Positions 13,524 through 19,297 of a stretch of DNA of 19,297 nucleotides are shown piece by piece. How positions within the stretch are numbered: position 1 is the first letter of the stretch; each line of letters begins with the position of its first letter. The stretch lies in NCBI GenBank assembly GCA_022564935.1, contig JADFKM010000040.1:1-19297 (forward strand), given 5' to 3'. Both the position numbers and the translations under genes were made by a program. The notes under the pieces are model-generated. The model did not search any database, was not told where the DNA came from, and saw only the letters and a list, made by a program, of their open reading frames with translations. The stretch is from Candidatus Dadabacteria bacterium. GTDB lineage: Bacteria > Desulfobacterota_D > UBA1144 > Nemesobacterales > JADFKM01.

Positions 13524-15812
13524 ATGAGTTTCAAGCAGGCTGCGCTGACTTACCACAGCCGTAATCCCAAGGGTAAAATAGAGGTAACACCTACCAAACC
13601 CTGCATCACGCAGAGAGACCTGTCCCTTGCGTATACCCCGGGCGTAGCGGTGCCCTGCCTGGAGATAGAAAAAAACCCGGAGCTCGTTTACGAGTACACC
13701 AACAAGGGGAATCTGGTAGCCATAATCACCAACGGCTCAGCTATTTTGGGACTCGGCAATATCGGCCCGCTTGCCGGAAAGCCCGTCATGGAAGGCAAGA
13801 GCGTTCTTTTTAAGAGGTTCGCAGACATCGATGCCTTCGACATCGAGCTCAACACAGACGACCCGGACGAGATAATAAAGGCAGCTAAACTACTCGAGCC
13901 CACCTTCGGCGGGATAAATCTTGAGGACATAAAAGCCCCGGAGTGTTTCTACATCGAGGAGCAGCTCCAGGAGCAGTGCAACATCCCCGTTTTCCATGAC
14001 GACCAGCACGGCACGGCCATCATATCGGGGGCCGGTCTTCTAAATGCGTGTGAACTGGTGAACAAGGACCTCTCAGACGTGAGGATTGTATTCAACGGCG
14101 CGGGAGGCGCCGCTATCGCCTGCGCCGAGTTCTACATCAGTCTCGGAGCTAAAAAAGAAAACATACTCATGTGCGACAGCCGTGGACTAATCTACAAGGG
14201 CAGAGAAGATGGGATGAACGATAAGAAGGCCCAGTTTGCCGTTGACACTAACAAGAGAACCCTTGCCGAAGCAATTAAAGGCGCAGACGTGTTCATCGGC
14301 CTTTCCGTAGGTAATGTGGTGACCAAGGAAATGGTTAAATCCATGGCCGAGAACCCGATAATCTTCGCAATGGCCAATCCCGACCCCGAAATATCATATG
14401 AGGACGCAATGAGCGTGAGAAAGGATGTAATAATGGCCACAGGCCGCTCCGATTACCCCAACCAGGTGAATAACGTCCTGGGGTTCCCTTTCATTTTTCG
14501 AGGAGCCCTTGACGTTAGAGCCAGGGCTATAAACGAGGAAATGAAGATAGCCGCCTCCAGGGCTCTTGCCGACCTGGCAAAGCGCGGGGCAGACGACTCG
14601 GTTGCCAAAGCGTACGGCCAGACCTACTTCAAATTCGGGAGCGAATACATCATCCCCAAGCCCTTCGACCAGCGCGTCCTGATATGGGAATCCGCAGCCG
14701 TCGCCCGGACGGCCATGGAAACGGGCGTCGCCGGAATTGAGATAGACATCGAAGAGTACAAAGAGTCACTCGAGAGGAAGCTGGGCAAGGCAAGAGAGAT
14801 CACCCGCGTCATGGTGACCAAGGCTAAGAGGCAGAGCAAACGCGTGGTATTTCCAGAAGGCGCAAACGAAAAAATCCTCCTTGCAAGCCAGCTTCTCATA
14901 GAAGAGAACATCGCAACTCCCATACTCCTTGGAAAAGAAGAAGTAGTCAGGGACACCGCTAGAAGCCTGGACCTGAATCTGGACGGGATAGACATCATTC
15001 AACCCTCTTCCGCCCCCAATTTCGAAGAATACGTCTATGAGCTGTACAACATCAGGAACCGTCAGGGAGTTACCATAGCCTCAGCCAGGGAGTTGATGAA
15101 AAACCGCACCACGTACGGCTGTATGATGGTGCATAAAGACGACGCCGACGCCGTTATAGCAGGTCTTACACAAAACTACCACGATACGATGAAGCCCGCC
15201 CTTGAGATAATCGGCACCAGGGAAGACGTCTCCGTCGTAGCCGGAGTGTATATAATTGCCAATAAGAACGATGTATATTTCTTTGCCGACACCACGGTGA
15301 ACATCGAGCCGAACGAGGACGAGCTGGCCGAGATAGCGCTTGGCGCCGCCGAGATGGCAAGGAGGTTCGGCATAGAGCCAAGGGTCGCCATGCTGTCGTT
15401 TTCAAACTTCGGCAGTAATCCGCACCCCTATTCCGCAAAAGTCCGAGCGGCGACAGAGATAATTAAAAAGAGGGCCCCGGATCTCATGGTGGACGGCGAG
15501 CTCCAGGCCGACACAGCCGTTGTGACGGAAATTGTAAGCGACCATTTCCCGTTCAGTACCCTTAAGAAGTCCGCCAACGTCCTGATATTCCCCGATCTAC
15601 AATCGGGTAATATCGCATACAAGCTCGTCCACAGGCTGGGAGAGACCGAAGCCATAGGGCCGATTTTAATGGGGATGAAAAAACCGGTTCACGTCCTCCA
15701 GCGCTCGTGTGAAGTAAAAGATATCGTGAGCATGGCTGCAATCGCGGTGGTGGAAGCCCAGGACAACGCCATCGCCAGGAGAAAAAACAAAAAGAGGCTT
15801 CCGGCCGGATGA
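13524..15812 (+). CDS. maeB: NADP-dependent malic enzyme with C-terminal phosphotransacetylase domain (MaeB)
   Basis: A 762-residue hybrid enzyme that decarboxylates malate to pyruvate, making NADPH. Residues 1 to about 425 are the malic enzyme: Tyr38 in SLAYTPGV, Lys92 in MEGKSVLFK, metal-binding residues around NLEDIKAPE (132-140) and FHDDQHGT (158-165), and the nucleotide fold FNGAGGAA at 190-197. From about 440 ([10 protein letters not shown]) to the end is a phosphotransacetylase domain; in studied MaeB proteins it lacks transferase activity and senses acetyl-CoA as an allosteric inhibitor. Length matches E. coli MaeB (759). The ATG at 13524 with GGAGGG upstream is preferred to the in-frame ATG at 13500, which has only a short leader after the promoter. 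It links the C4 pool to pyruvate and so to the dehydrogenase complex at the window start. Confidence 0.95.
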   Translation: MSFKQAALTYHSRNPKGKIEVTPTKPCITQRDLSLAYTPGVAVPCLEIEKNPELVYEYTNKGNLVAIITNGSAILGLGNIGPLAGKPVMEGKSVLFKRFADIDAFDIELNTDDPDEIIKAAKLLEPTFGGINLEDIKAPECFYIEEQLQEQCNIPVFHDDQHGTAIISGAGLLNACELVNKDLSDVRIVFNGAGGAAIACAEFYISLGAKKENILMCDSRGLIYKGREDGMNDKKAQFAVDTNKRTLAEAIKGADVFIGLSVGNVVTKEMVKSMAENPIIFAMANPDPEISYEDAMSVRKDVIMATGRSDYPNQVNNVLGFPFIFRGALDVRARAINEEMKIAASRALADLAKRGADDSVAKAYGQTYFKFGSEYIIPKPFDQRVLIWESAAVARTAMETGVAGIEIDIEEYKESLERKLGKAREITRVMVTKAKRQSKRVVFPEGANEKILLASQLLIEENIATPILLGKEEVVRDTARSLDLNLDGIDIIQPSSAPNFEEYVYELYNIRNRQGVTIASARELMKNRTTYGCMMVHKDDADAVIAGLTQNYHDTMKPALEIIGTREDVSVVAGVYIIANKNDVYFFADTTVNIEPNEDELAEIALGAAEMARRFGIEPRVAMLSFSNFGSNPHPYSAKVRAATEIIKKRAPDLMVDGELQADTAVVTEIVSDHFPFSTLKKSANVLIFPDLQSGNIAYKLVHRLGETEAIGPILMGMKKPVHVLQRSCEVKDIVSMAAIAVVEAQDNAIARRKNKKRLPAG

Positions 15813-15894
15813 TTCCCGGGTTCGGATATTAAATACTCCTCAAACCCTCCCGGCTATGTCTCGGCACACACGTGGCGTCGAGTCTTGCAACTAC

Positions 15895-15904
15895 GCGTAT
15901 ACGC
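15895..15904. repeat. Perfect ten-base palindrome GCGTATACGC
   Basis: A self-complementary site in the gap between maeB and the His-rich gene, about 170 bases before the latter. It could be a regulator binding site, but a single palindrome of this length may be chance. Confidence 0.3.
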
Positions 15905-15960
15905 AGCCAAATACCACTCCAGCACCCTTATTGCCCCCTCATTAGGAGCAATACTAATGG

Positions 15961-15975
15961 GGCATTACAAATGCC
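15961..15975. repeat. Inverted repeat GGCATT-aca-AATGCC
   Basis: Perfect six-base arms around a three-base centre, about 100 bases upstream of the His-rich gene and before its putative -10 (TATAGT at 16044-16049). The geometry suits a dimeric regulator half-site pair. Confidence 0.3.
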
Positions 15976-16076
15976 TACAGTATCTTTTATTTTCCAAATT
16001 GATCTAAATAATAGAAACCTTTTCGCTATCAGACGTGTTTAAATATAGTGTGAAATAAAATTCACGGGAGGCCAAA

Positions 16077-16490
16077 ATGAAAAAGCTACTAGGTTTGTTT
16101 ATCTTAGCCCTAACGCTCAGCCTTTTATATACCGCTTTTGCAAATGCTAAGAGCTACAAATCTACCGTTAGCCACAAATCACACTTAAAATCCTCAAGGC
16201 ACTCTCAAAAATCTCACCACCGCAAATCACGCCGCCACACGAGACAAAGCTCGCATCATTACACCGCACACAACAACCATGGACGCCACTTCGGGCATTA
16301 TAAGCCCCATCACTACTACGGCCACAACTACTCGTACCCGTTCAGGCACCACTTTCGCCACCTGGGCTTGCACTACTTAGGTTTTCCCTTCCTGTATTTC
16401 AGCTACTACAGTCCATATTACAGCCACTATAATTACCCCTACATTCCCTTCTCACAGCCCTATACTACACTCCAGTTCAATTTTAGGTAG
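16077..16490 (+). CDS. Histidine/tyrosine-rich secreted protein of unknown function
   Basis: A 137-residue protein with a clear signal peptide: MKK start, hydrophobic core, and a cleavage site after ANA at residue 24. The mature 113 residues hold about 20 His and 17 Tyr. The first half is basic and Ser/His-rich (KSHHRKSRRH); the middle has HYKPHHYYGHNY; the last third is almost free of charge and made of Tyr, Phe, Pro and Ser (FSYYSPYYSHYNYPYIPF). Low complexity and export suggest a disordered metal-binding or surface/matrix protein, for example for Ni, Zn, Cu or Co, but no domain is recognised. A strong GGGAGG-type ribosome site precedes the ATG by six bases. It is monocistronic, with two inverted repeats upstream. 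Confidence 0.75.
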   Translation: MKKLLGLFILALTLSLLYTAFANAKSYKSTVSHKSHLKSSRHSQKSHHRKSRRHTRQSSHHYTAHNNHGRHFGHYKPHHYYGHNYSYPFRHHFRHLGLHYLGFPFLYFSYYSPYYSHYNYPYIPFSQPYTTLQFNFR

Positions 16491-16649
16491 CAAATAGGGG
16501 GGATTTGGTCGTACCAAGGCGAATCATACAACCGTAGGGTATGCAAATAACGTAAGCGCCCTACAAAGCCGCGATCTAAAATACAAGTTGGATATTTCTA
16601 AAAAAGAGATTAGGCTGGATTATCCAGGGCTTTACCAAAATTCATTCAG

Positions 16650-17003
16650 TTATTTTTCTTCCATCAGCATCCCCACCGTTTGTGTAACGATCTTCCCGTC
16701 TCGAACGATGAAGGTATCGGTGCCCAATGGAATTTTATAGTTCACAGATTCTGCAGACCAAACAATGTAGGCGATATCGTCTTCGATGATTTTTTTAGAC
16801 AATACAAAATCAGAGCCGACTGGAATGATTTCAGACAAAAACTTCTCAAACAACCCCTTTATCTTACTAAGTCCCCGGAAGACGCCGTCAGGCGTAATTA
16901 TTGTCGAATCATCAGTATAATCAGATAATAAACCTTCAATATCACCGGCGCCGAATGAACCAAGATGGTGCATGAGCACATTTTCCGTTTGTGTCTCAGC
17001 CAT
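16650..17003 (-). CDS. SnoaL-like (NTF2-fold) protein
   Basis: A 117-residue cytoplasmic protein of the SnoaL-like/NTF2 cone fold. The order is typical: an N-terminal helix pair ending in GDIEGLLSDYTDDSTIITPDG (residues 20-40), FRGLSKIKGLFEKF at 42-55, then strands with IAYIVWSAES at 78-87 and a closing TDTFIVRDGKIV at 95-106. Such small proteins range from steroid isomerase-like enzymes to polyketide cyclases and stress proteins, so no reaction is claimed. A GGGGGAG ribosome site lies about nine bases before the ATG. It is just downstream of the COG1058 gene on the same strand (50-base gap) and may be read from it or from its own -10. Confidence 0.75.
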   Translation of the reverse strand: MAETQTENVLMHHLGSFGAGDIEGLLSDYTDDSTIITPDGVFRGLSKIKGLFEKFLSEIIPVGSDFVLSKKIIEDDIAYIVWSAESVNYKIPLGTDTFIVRDGKIVTQTVGMLMEEK

Positions 17004-17052
17004 AGAGTTTAACTCCCCCTGAAAGTAGATTTTCTTACATCGAAGTAGTGAT

Positions 17053-17058
17053 ATTATA
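17053..17058 (-). promoter_or_regulatory. Possible -10 of the SnoaL-like gene
   Basis: TATAAT on the minus strand, overlapping the stop of the COG1058 gene, with no good -35. It would give a leader of about 43 bases. Confidence 0.35.
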
Positions 17059-17857
17059 ACTCATTTGATCCGAGAGATCCGAGCCTATCCAGTATCGCCC
17101 TTTTCGCCCTGTCTACTATCTCTCTCCCCTCGGCCTCATTCTCTGCACGACATGAAATATCAACCTCAATGCTCTCGTCCCTTCCAAAACCGACGGGAAT
17201 GGATTTCATGTACACCCCGCTTATAGCTGCCATTACTTCATCCAGAATAGGCTTCAGCACGGACTCATCCCCAACGCCGGTAGAGACCCTGTCCACAACC
17301 CACACGACCTCTCCTATCAAACCGCTCAGGTACGGCAGTACATGGTCGGTGAGCATGGCCTGCATCTCTACCGGCACCCCCGGCACCGAAAACACCGTCG
17401 TCCCCCCGCTTTCCACCCAAATCCCTGGGGCCGCCCCCACGTTGTTAAGAACCCATAGCGCTCCGGTGGGAAGTGCCGCCATCTTCTCCCTGGCACCCGT
17501 CATCTCCGGGGAGTCTACAAAGCCGCGCTCGTAGAGCACCCTGTACTTCTCCCGCACAAACTCTAGCGCCTCCTCGTTGATTTCGAGCGTTACACCCATA
17601 GCCTTCGCCACCCCCTCGGCCGTCATATCGTCAGTAGTAGGGCCAAGCCCACCCGTGGTAATAAGGACTTTGGTGCCCCTGCCCATCGCCAGGGATACAG
17701 CCCCGGAGATTTCATCAAGGTCGTCGTCAACACAGACTATCCTCTTTACCTCGCCGCCTATCTCGGTAACCCTCCCCGCTATCCAGTGAGAATTACTATC
17801 GAGGGTCCTCCCGGTCAATATCTCCCTACCCATCGTAAGTATCTCTATACGTTTCAT
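17054..17857 (-). CDS. CinA N-terminal-like (COG1058, MoCF_biosynth) protein
   Basis: A 267-residue cytoplasmic protein with the molybdopterin-binding-like fold of the CinA N-terminal half, which in some species hydrolyses ADP-ribose or nicotinamide dinucleotides. Motifs are LTMGREILTGRTLDSN (7-22), VCVDDD (41-46), TTGGLGPTTDDMT (67-79), NNVGAAPGI (138-146) and SVPGVPVEM (157-165). The C-terminal nicotinamide-nucleotide amidase domain of full CinA is absent, so it should not be called CinA proper. The frame extends to a GTG at 17923, but the ATG at 17857 matches the family start and has GGGAG about nine bases upstream; the region above it holds the divergent gene's promoter. The ribosome site sits in the loop of an inverted repeat. 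Confidence 0.83.
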   Translation of the reverse strand: MKRIEILTMGREILTGRTLDSNSHWIAGRVTEIGGEVKRIVCVDDDLDEISGAVSLAMGRGTKVLITTGGLGPTTDDMTAEGVAKAMGVTLEINEEALEFVREKYRVLYERGFVDSPEMTGAREKMAALPTGALWVLNNVGAAPGIWVESGGTTVFSVPGVPVEMQAMLTDHVLPYLSGLIGEVVWVVDRVSTGVGDESVLKPILDEVMAAISGVYMKSIPVGFGRDESIEVDISCRAENEAEGREIVDRAKRAILDRLGSLGSNEL

Positions 17858-17878
17858 GCCGTTCACTCCCGGCGGCAT
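17856..17878 (-). promoter_or_regulatory. Inverted repeat enclosing the ribosome site of the COG1058 gene
   Basis: Read on the minus strand, ATGCCG (17878-17873) and CGGCAT (17861-17856) pair perfectly across an eleven-base loop holding GGGAG. The last two arm bases are the first two of the start codon, so the RNA hairpin could limit translation initiation. There is no comparative support. Confidence 0.3.
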
Positions 17879-17916
17879 TACTACCGAAGCATAAAGCGCC
17901 GTTACCGATGCGGCGT

Positions 17917-17945
17917 TTGCCACGAGTTCATATATATCCTACTAT
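17917..17945 (+). promoter_or_regulatory. Promoter giving a predicted leaderless mRNA for the eIF2B-like gene
   Basis: TTGCCA (17917-17922, five of six), 17-base spacer, TACTAT (17940-17945, four of six). Seven bases past the -10 falls on the A of the ATG at 17952, and no Shine-Dalgarno sequence precedes the ATG. Confidence 0.5.
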
Positions 17946-17951
17946 TCTATC

Positions 17952-18911
17952 ATGGCCGGAGCAAAACATATCCGAGATGCTATCGAGGATATAAAGAGAG
18001 ACAACCTCTCGGGGGCTGCCGAGATTACCCGCAGGGCGTCTGGGGTCCTCATAGCGGCTGCTAAGCTGCCGGCAGATGATGCAGATTCTTATATCTCGAC
18101 CATACGGCAGACAGCCCTCTCGCTCATCAGCTCACAGCCCTCCATGGCTCCCCTCATAAATCTTGCGAATTCCGTGCTCCTTGAAATAGAAAAACATCAC
18201 GAGCGGGAAACAGTAAGGGACGCCGTAGTAAAGCGCGCGAACACATTTATAAGCGATATGGAGCGCGGGGCCGAGAAAATAGCCGCTCATACAACGGATA
18301 TATTGAACAACATAGAGGCTCCCGCGCGAATCCTCACTTATTCCTACAGCTCCACAGTGCTGAGCTCGCTAATCAAAGCAAAAGACTCAGGGCTTGAGCT
18401 TAGGGTGATTTGCACCGAGTCGAGACCCAACTATGAGGGGAAAAAGGTTTTGGAGACAATCAGGGCAAACGACATCCCCGTCACATACGGTGTGGACATG
18501 ACGGTCTTTGGTTTGCTGAGTAAAGGCATGGCGGACACGGTTCTTATTGGGGCGGATTGCGTTTCCCGAGAGGGCGTCGTGAACAAAGCCGGCACTTTGG
18601 GCATTGCCATAGCATGCAGTCATCTAGGAATTCCGTTATATATACTTTCCGGGGAAGAGAAATTCCTCCCTTCGGGCCTCCTTCCTTACCATTCTATCGT
18701 CCCCCATCCAGCAGGCGAAGTGCTCACCTCTCATGACGAGGGAACCGAAGTGATAAACACCTACTTCGATACCACGCCCCTAGCCCTAATTACAGGCTTC
18801 GTAACTCCCCGCGGCGTATTAAACTCCGAGGAAGTAAAGGCAACGCTCCGGAAAGGAGATGTGGCGACTCCGTTGAGCAGGGCGCCCAATGACCTCGCAA
18901 ACAAGGCTTAA
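17952..18911 (+). CDS. eIF2B alpha/beta/delta-family protein (ribose-1,5-bisphosphate isomerase-like)
   Basis: A 319-residue cytoplasmic protein of the family that joins eukaryotic eIF2B subunits, methylthioribose-1-phosphate isomerase (MtnA) and archaeal ribose-1,5-bisphosphate isomerase. A helical N-terminal domain (1 to about 115) precedes a Rossmann-like domain with CTESRPNYEG at 154-163, LIGADCVSREGVVNKAGT at 198-215 and the phosphate-site GADC/NK pair (Asp202, Asn211, Lys212). In the isomerases the catalytic Cys lies in a TxCNxG-type loop; here that loop reads LTYSYSST (128-135) with no Cys, although Asp202 remains. It therefore looks like the eIF2B-type branch, and activity is doubtful. 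It is divergent from the COG1058 gene, and the broken small gene lies 60 bases downstream. Confidence 0.78.
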   Translation: MAGAKHIRDAIEDIKRDNLSGAAEITRRASGVLIAAAKLPADDADSYISTIRQTALSLISSQPSMAPLINLANSVLLEIEKHHERETVRDAVVKRANTFISDMERGAEKIAAHTTDILNNIEAPARILTYSYSSTVLSSLIKAKDSGLELRVICTESRPNYEGKKVLETIRANDIPVTYGVDMTVFGLLSKGMADTVLIGADCVSREGVVNKAGTLGIAIACSHLGIPLYILSGEEKFLPSGLLPYHSIVPHPAGEVLTSHDEGTEVINTYFDTTPLALITGFVTPRGVLNSEEVKATLRKGDVATPLSRAPNDLANKA

Positions 18912-18971
18912 CTTCGAGGGCGGCAGGAACTATAATTCACTCTTCAACATTTGTACCCGGAGAGTTCCGCT

Positions 18972-19231
18972 ATGTATGTAAAAACATACCGATACCGCAT
19001 TCAACCCGACAAGGTAGAGCTGTACCTGGAAATTCAAAGACAGGCCACCGTATATACAAGAGACACCTTAACTACGAGATTTCTCTTCTCAGGAGCAAAG
19101 AAGACCCCTGGGAGTGGACTGAGATACATCGGTACTGGGTTAAGGAATCTTTTGAAAGAGCATCAATTGTGGCAGATTCGGAACCTGAGCTAAAGAGGCT
19201 GTTTCCCGAATTTCAGAGGACTATGGAGTAA
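18972..19231 (+). pseudogene. Small conserved-looking gene split by a one-base deletion
   Basis: The ATG at 18972 has GGAGAG about seven bases upstream and encodes YVKTYRYRIQPDKVELYLEI, after which the frame drifts into unlikely sequence ending at 19193. The frame one base back, entered after about 19046, continues sensibly: RIYKRHLNYEISLLRSKE, then WEWTEIHRYWVKESFERAS, then ELKRLFPEFQRTME with a stop at 19229-19231. Adding one base near 19045-19048 restores an 86-residue protein whose strand-helix pattern (paired aromatic beta strands, then a WxEIH strand and two helices) suggests a small dimeric alpha-beta barrel, as in the ABM-type monooxygenase superfamily. Either a recent frameshift mutation or a sequencing/assembly error. 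Function is not known. Confidence 0.65.
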
Positions 19232-19297
19232 AATTTACATCTCACGTTGCATTCCTCAATTCTGACTAACTTGGCGATTGTGAATAGAACGCCTTAA

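Noticed and set aside
16505-16590. Inverted repeats TTGGT/ACCAA and GTAGGG/CCCTAC as terminators after the His-rich gene
   Set aside because: Short stems, one with a long loop, and no following T-run; expected often by chance.
1-19297. CRISPR array, tRNA/rRNA genes, prophage, toxin-antitoxin or defence island
   Set aside because: The gaps were read by eye for regularly spaced repeats, tRNA-like arms and small paired genes; none was found, though a covariance search was not possible.

Overview
This is a bacterial chromosomal window with moderate GC content, sigma70-type promoters and densely packed metabolic genes in short same-strand groups. The set suggests a heterotrophic, respiring, probably Gram-negative bacterium: a 2-oxo acid dehydrogenase E2, a secreted PQQ-type dehydrogenase, a ResA/CcdA pair for cytochrome c maturation, and a malic enzyme fused to a phosphotransacetylase domain. 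The lineage cannot be named from the sequence; a deep-branching, Deltaproteobacteria- or Dadabacteria-like group is only a guess.

Layout. 1-2610 (+): 3' part of an E2 acyltransferase, an exported glucose/sorbosone dehydrogenase-like protein and a small TPR protein. 2708-3640 (-): PfkB-type 6-phosphofructokinase. 3793-4232 (-): decayed IS1595-family transposase remnant. 4522-6094 (+): PepT-like M20 peptidase and a short CbiX-type chelatase. 8387-6174 (-): two HAD hydrolases and a class I glutamine amidotransferase. 10378-8489 (-): vanadium-dependent haloperoxidase-like lipoprotein with all vanadate-binding positions conserved. 10818-13433 (+): TIGR04282-type transferase, ResA-like thioredoxin overlapping CcdA, and an FmdB-type zinc ribbon. 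13524-15812 (+): MaeB. 16077-16490 (+): His/Tyr-rich secreted orphan. 17857-16650 (-): COG1058 (CinA N-terminal-like) protein and a SnoaL-like protein. 17952-18911 (+): eIF2B/ribose-1,5-bisphosphate isomerase-family protein, followed by a small gene broken by a one-base frameshift.

The ResA/CcdA pair carries reductant across the membrane to apocytochromes; PfkB, E2 and MaeB belong to central carbon metabolism. The two HAD enzymes plus amidotransferase form a small cluster of unknown substrate. No tRNA, rRNA, CRISPR array, prophage or intact insertion sequence was seen.

The most notable points are (a) at least four genes whose promoter -10 element lies so close to the start codon that the mRNA should be leaderless or nearly so, (b) the membrane-anchored haloperoxidase with a chloroperoxidase-type Phe, (c) the His/Tyr-rich exported protein, and (d) the eIF2B-fold protein lacking the catalytic Cys. 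I did not find a clear new multi-gene defence or mobile system.
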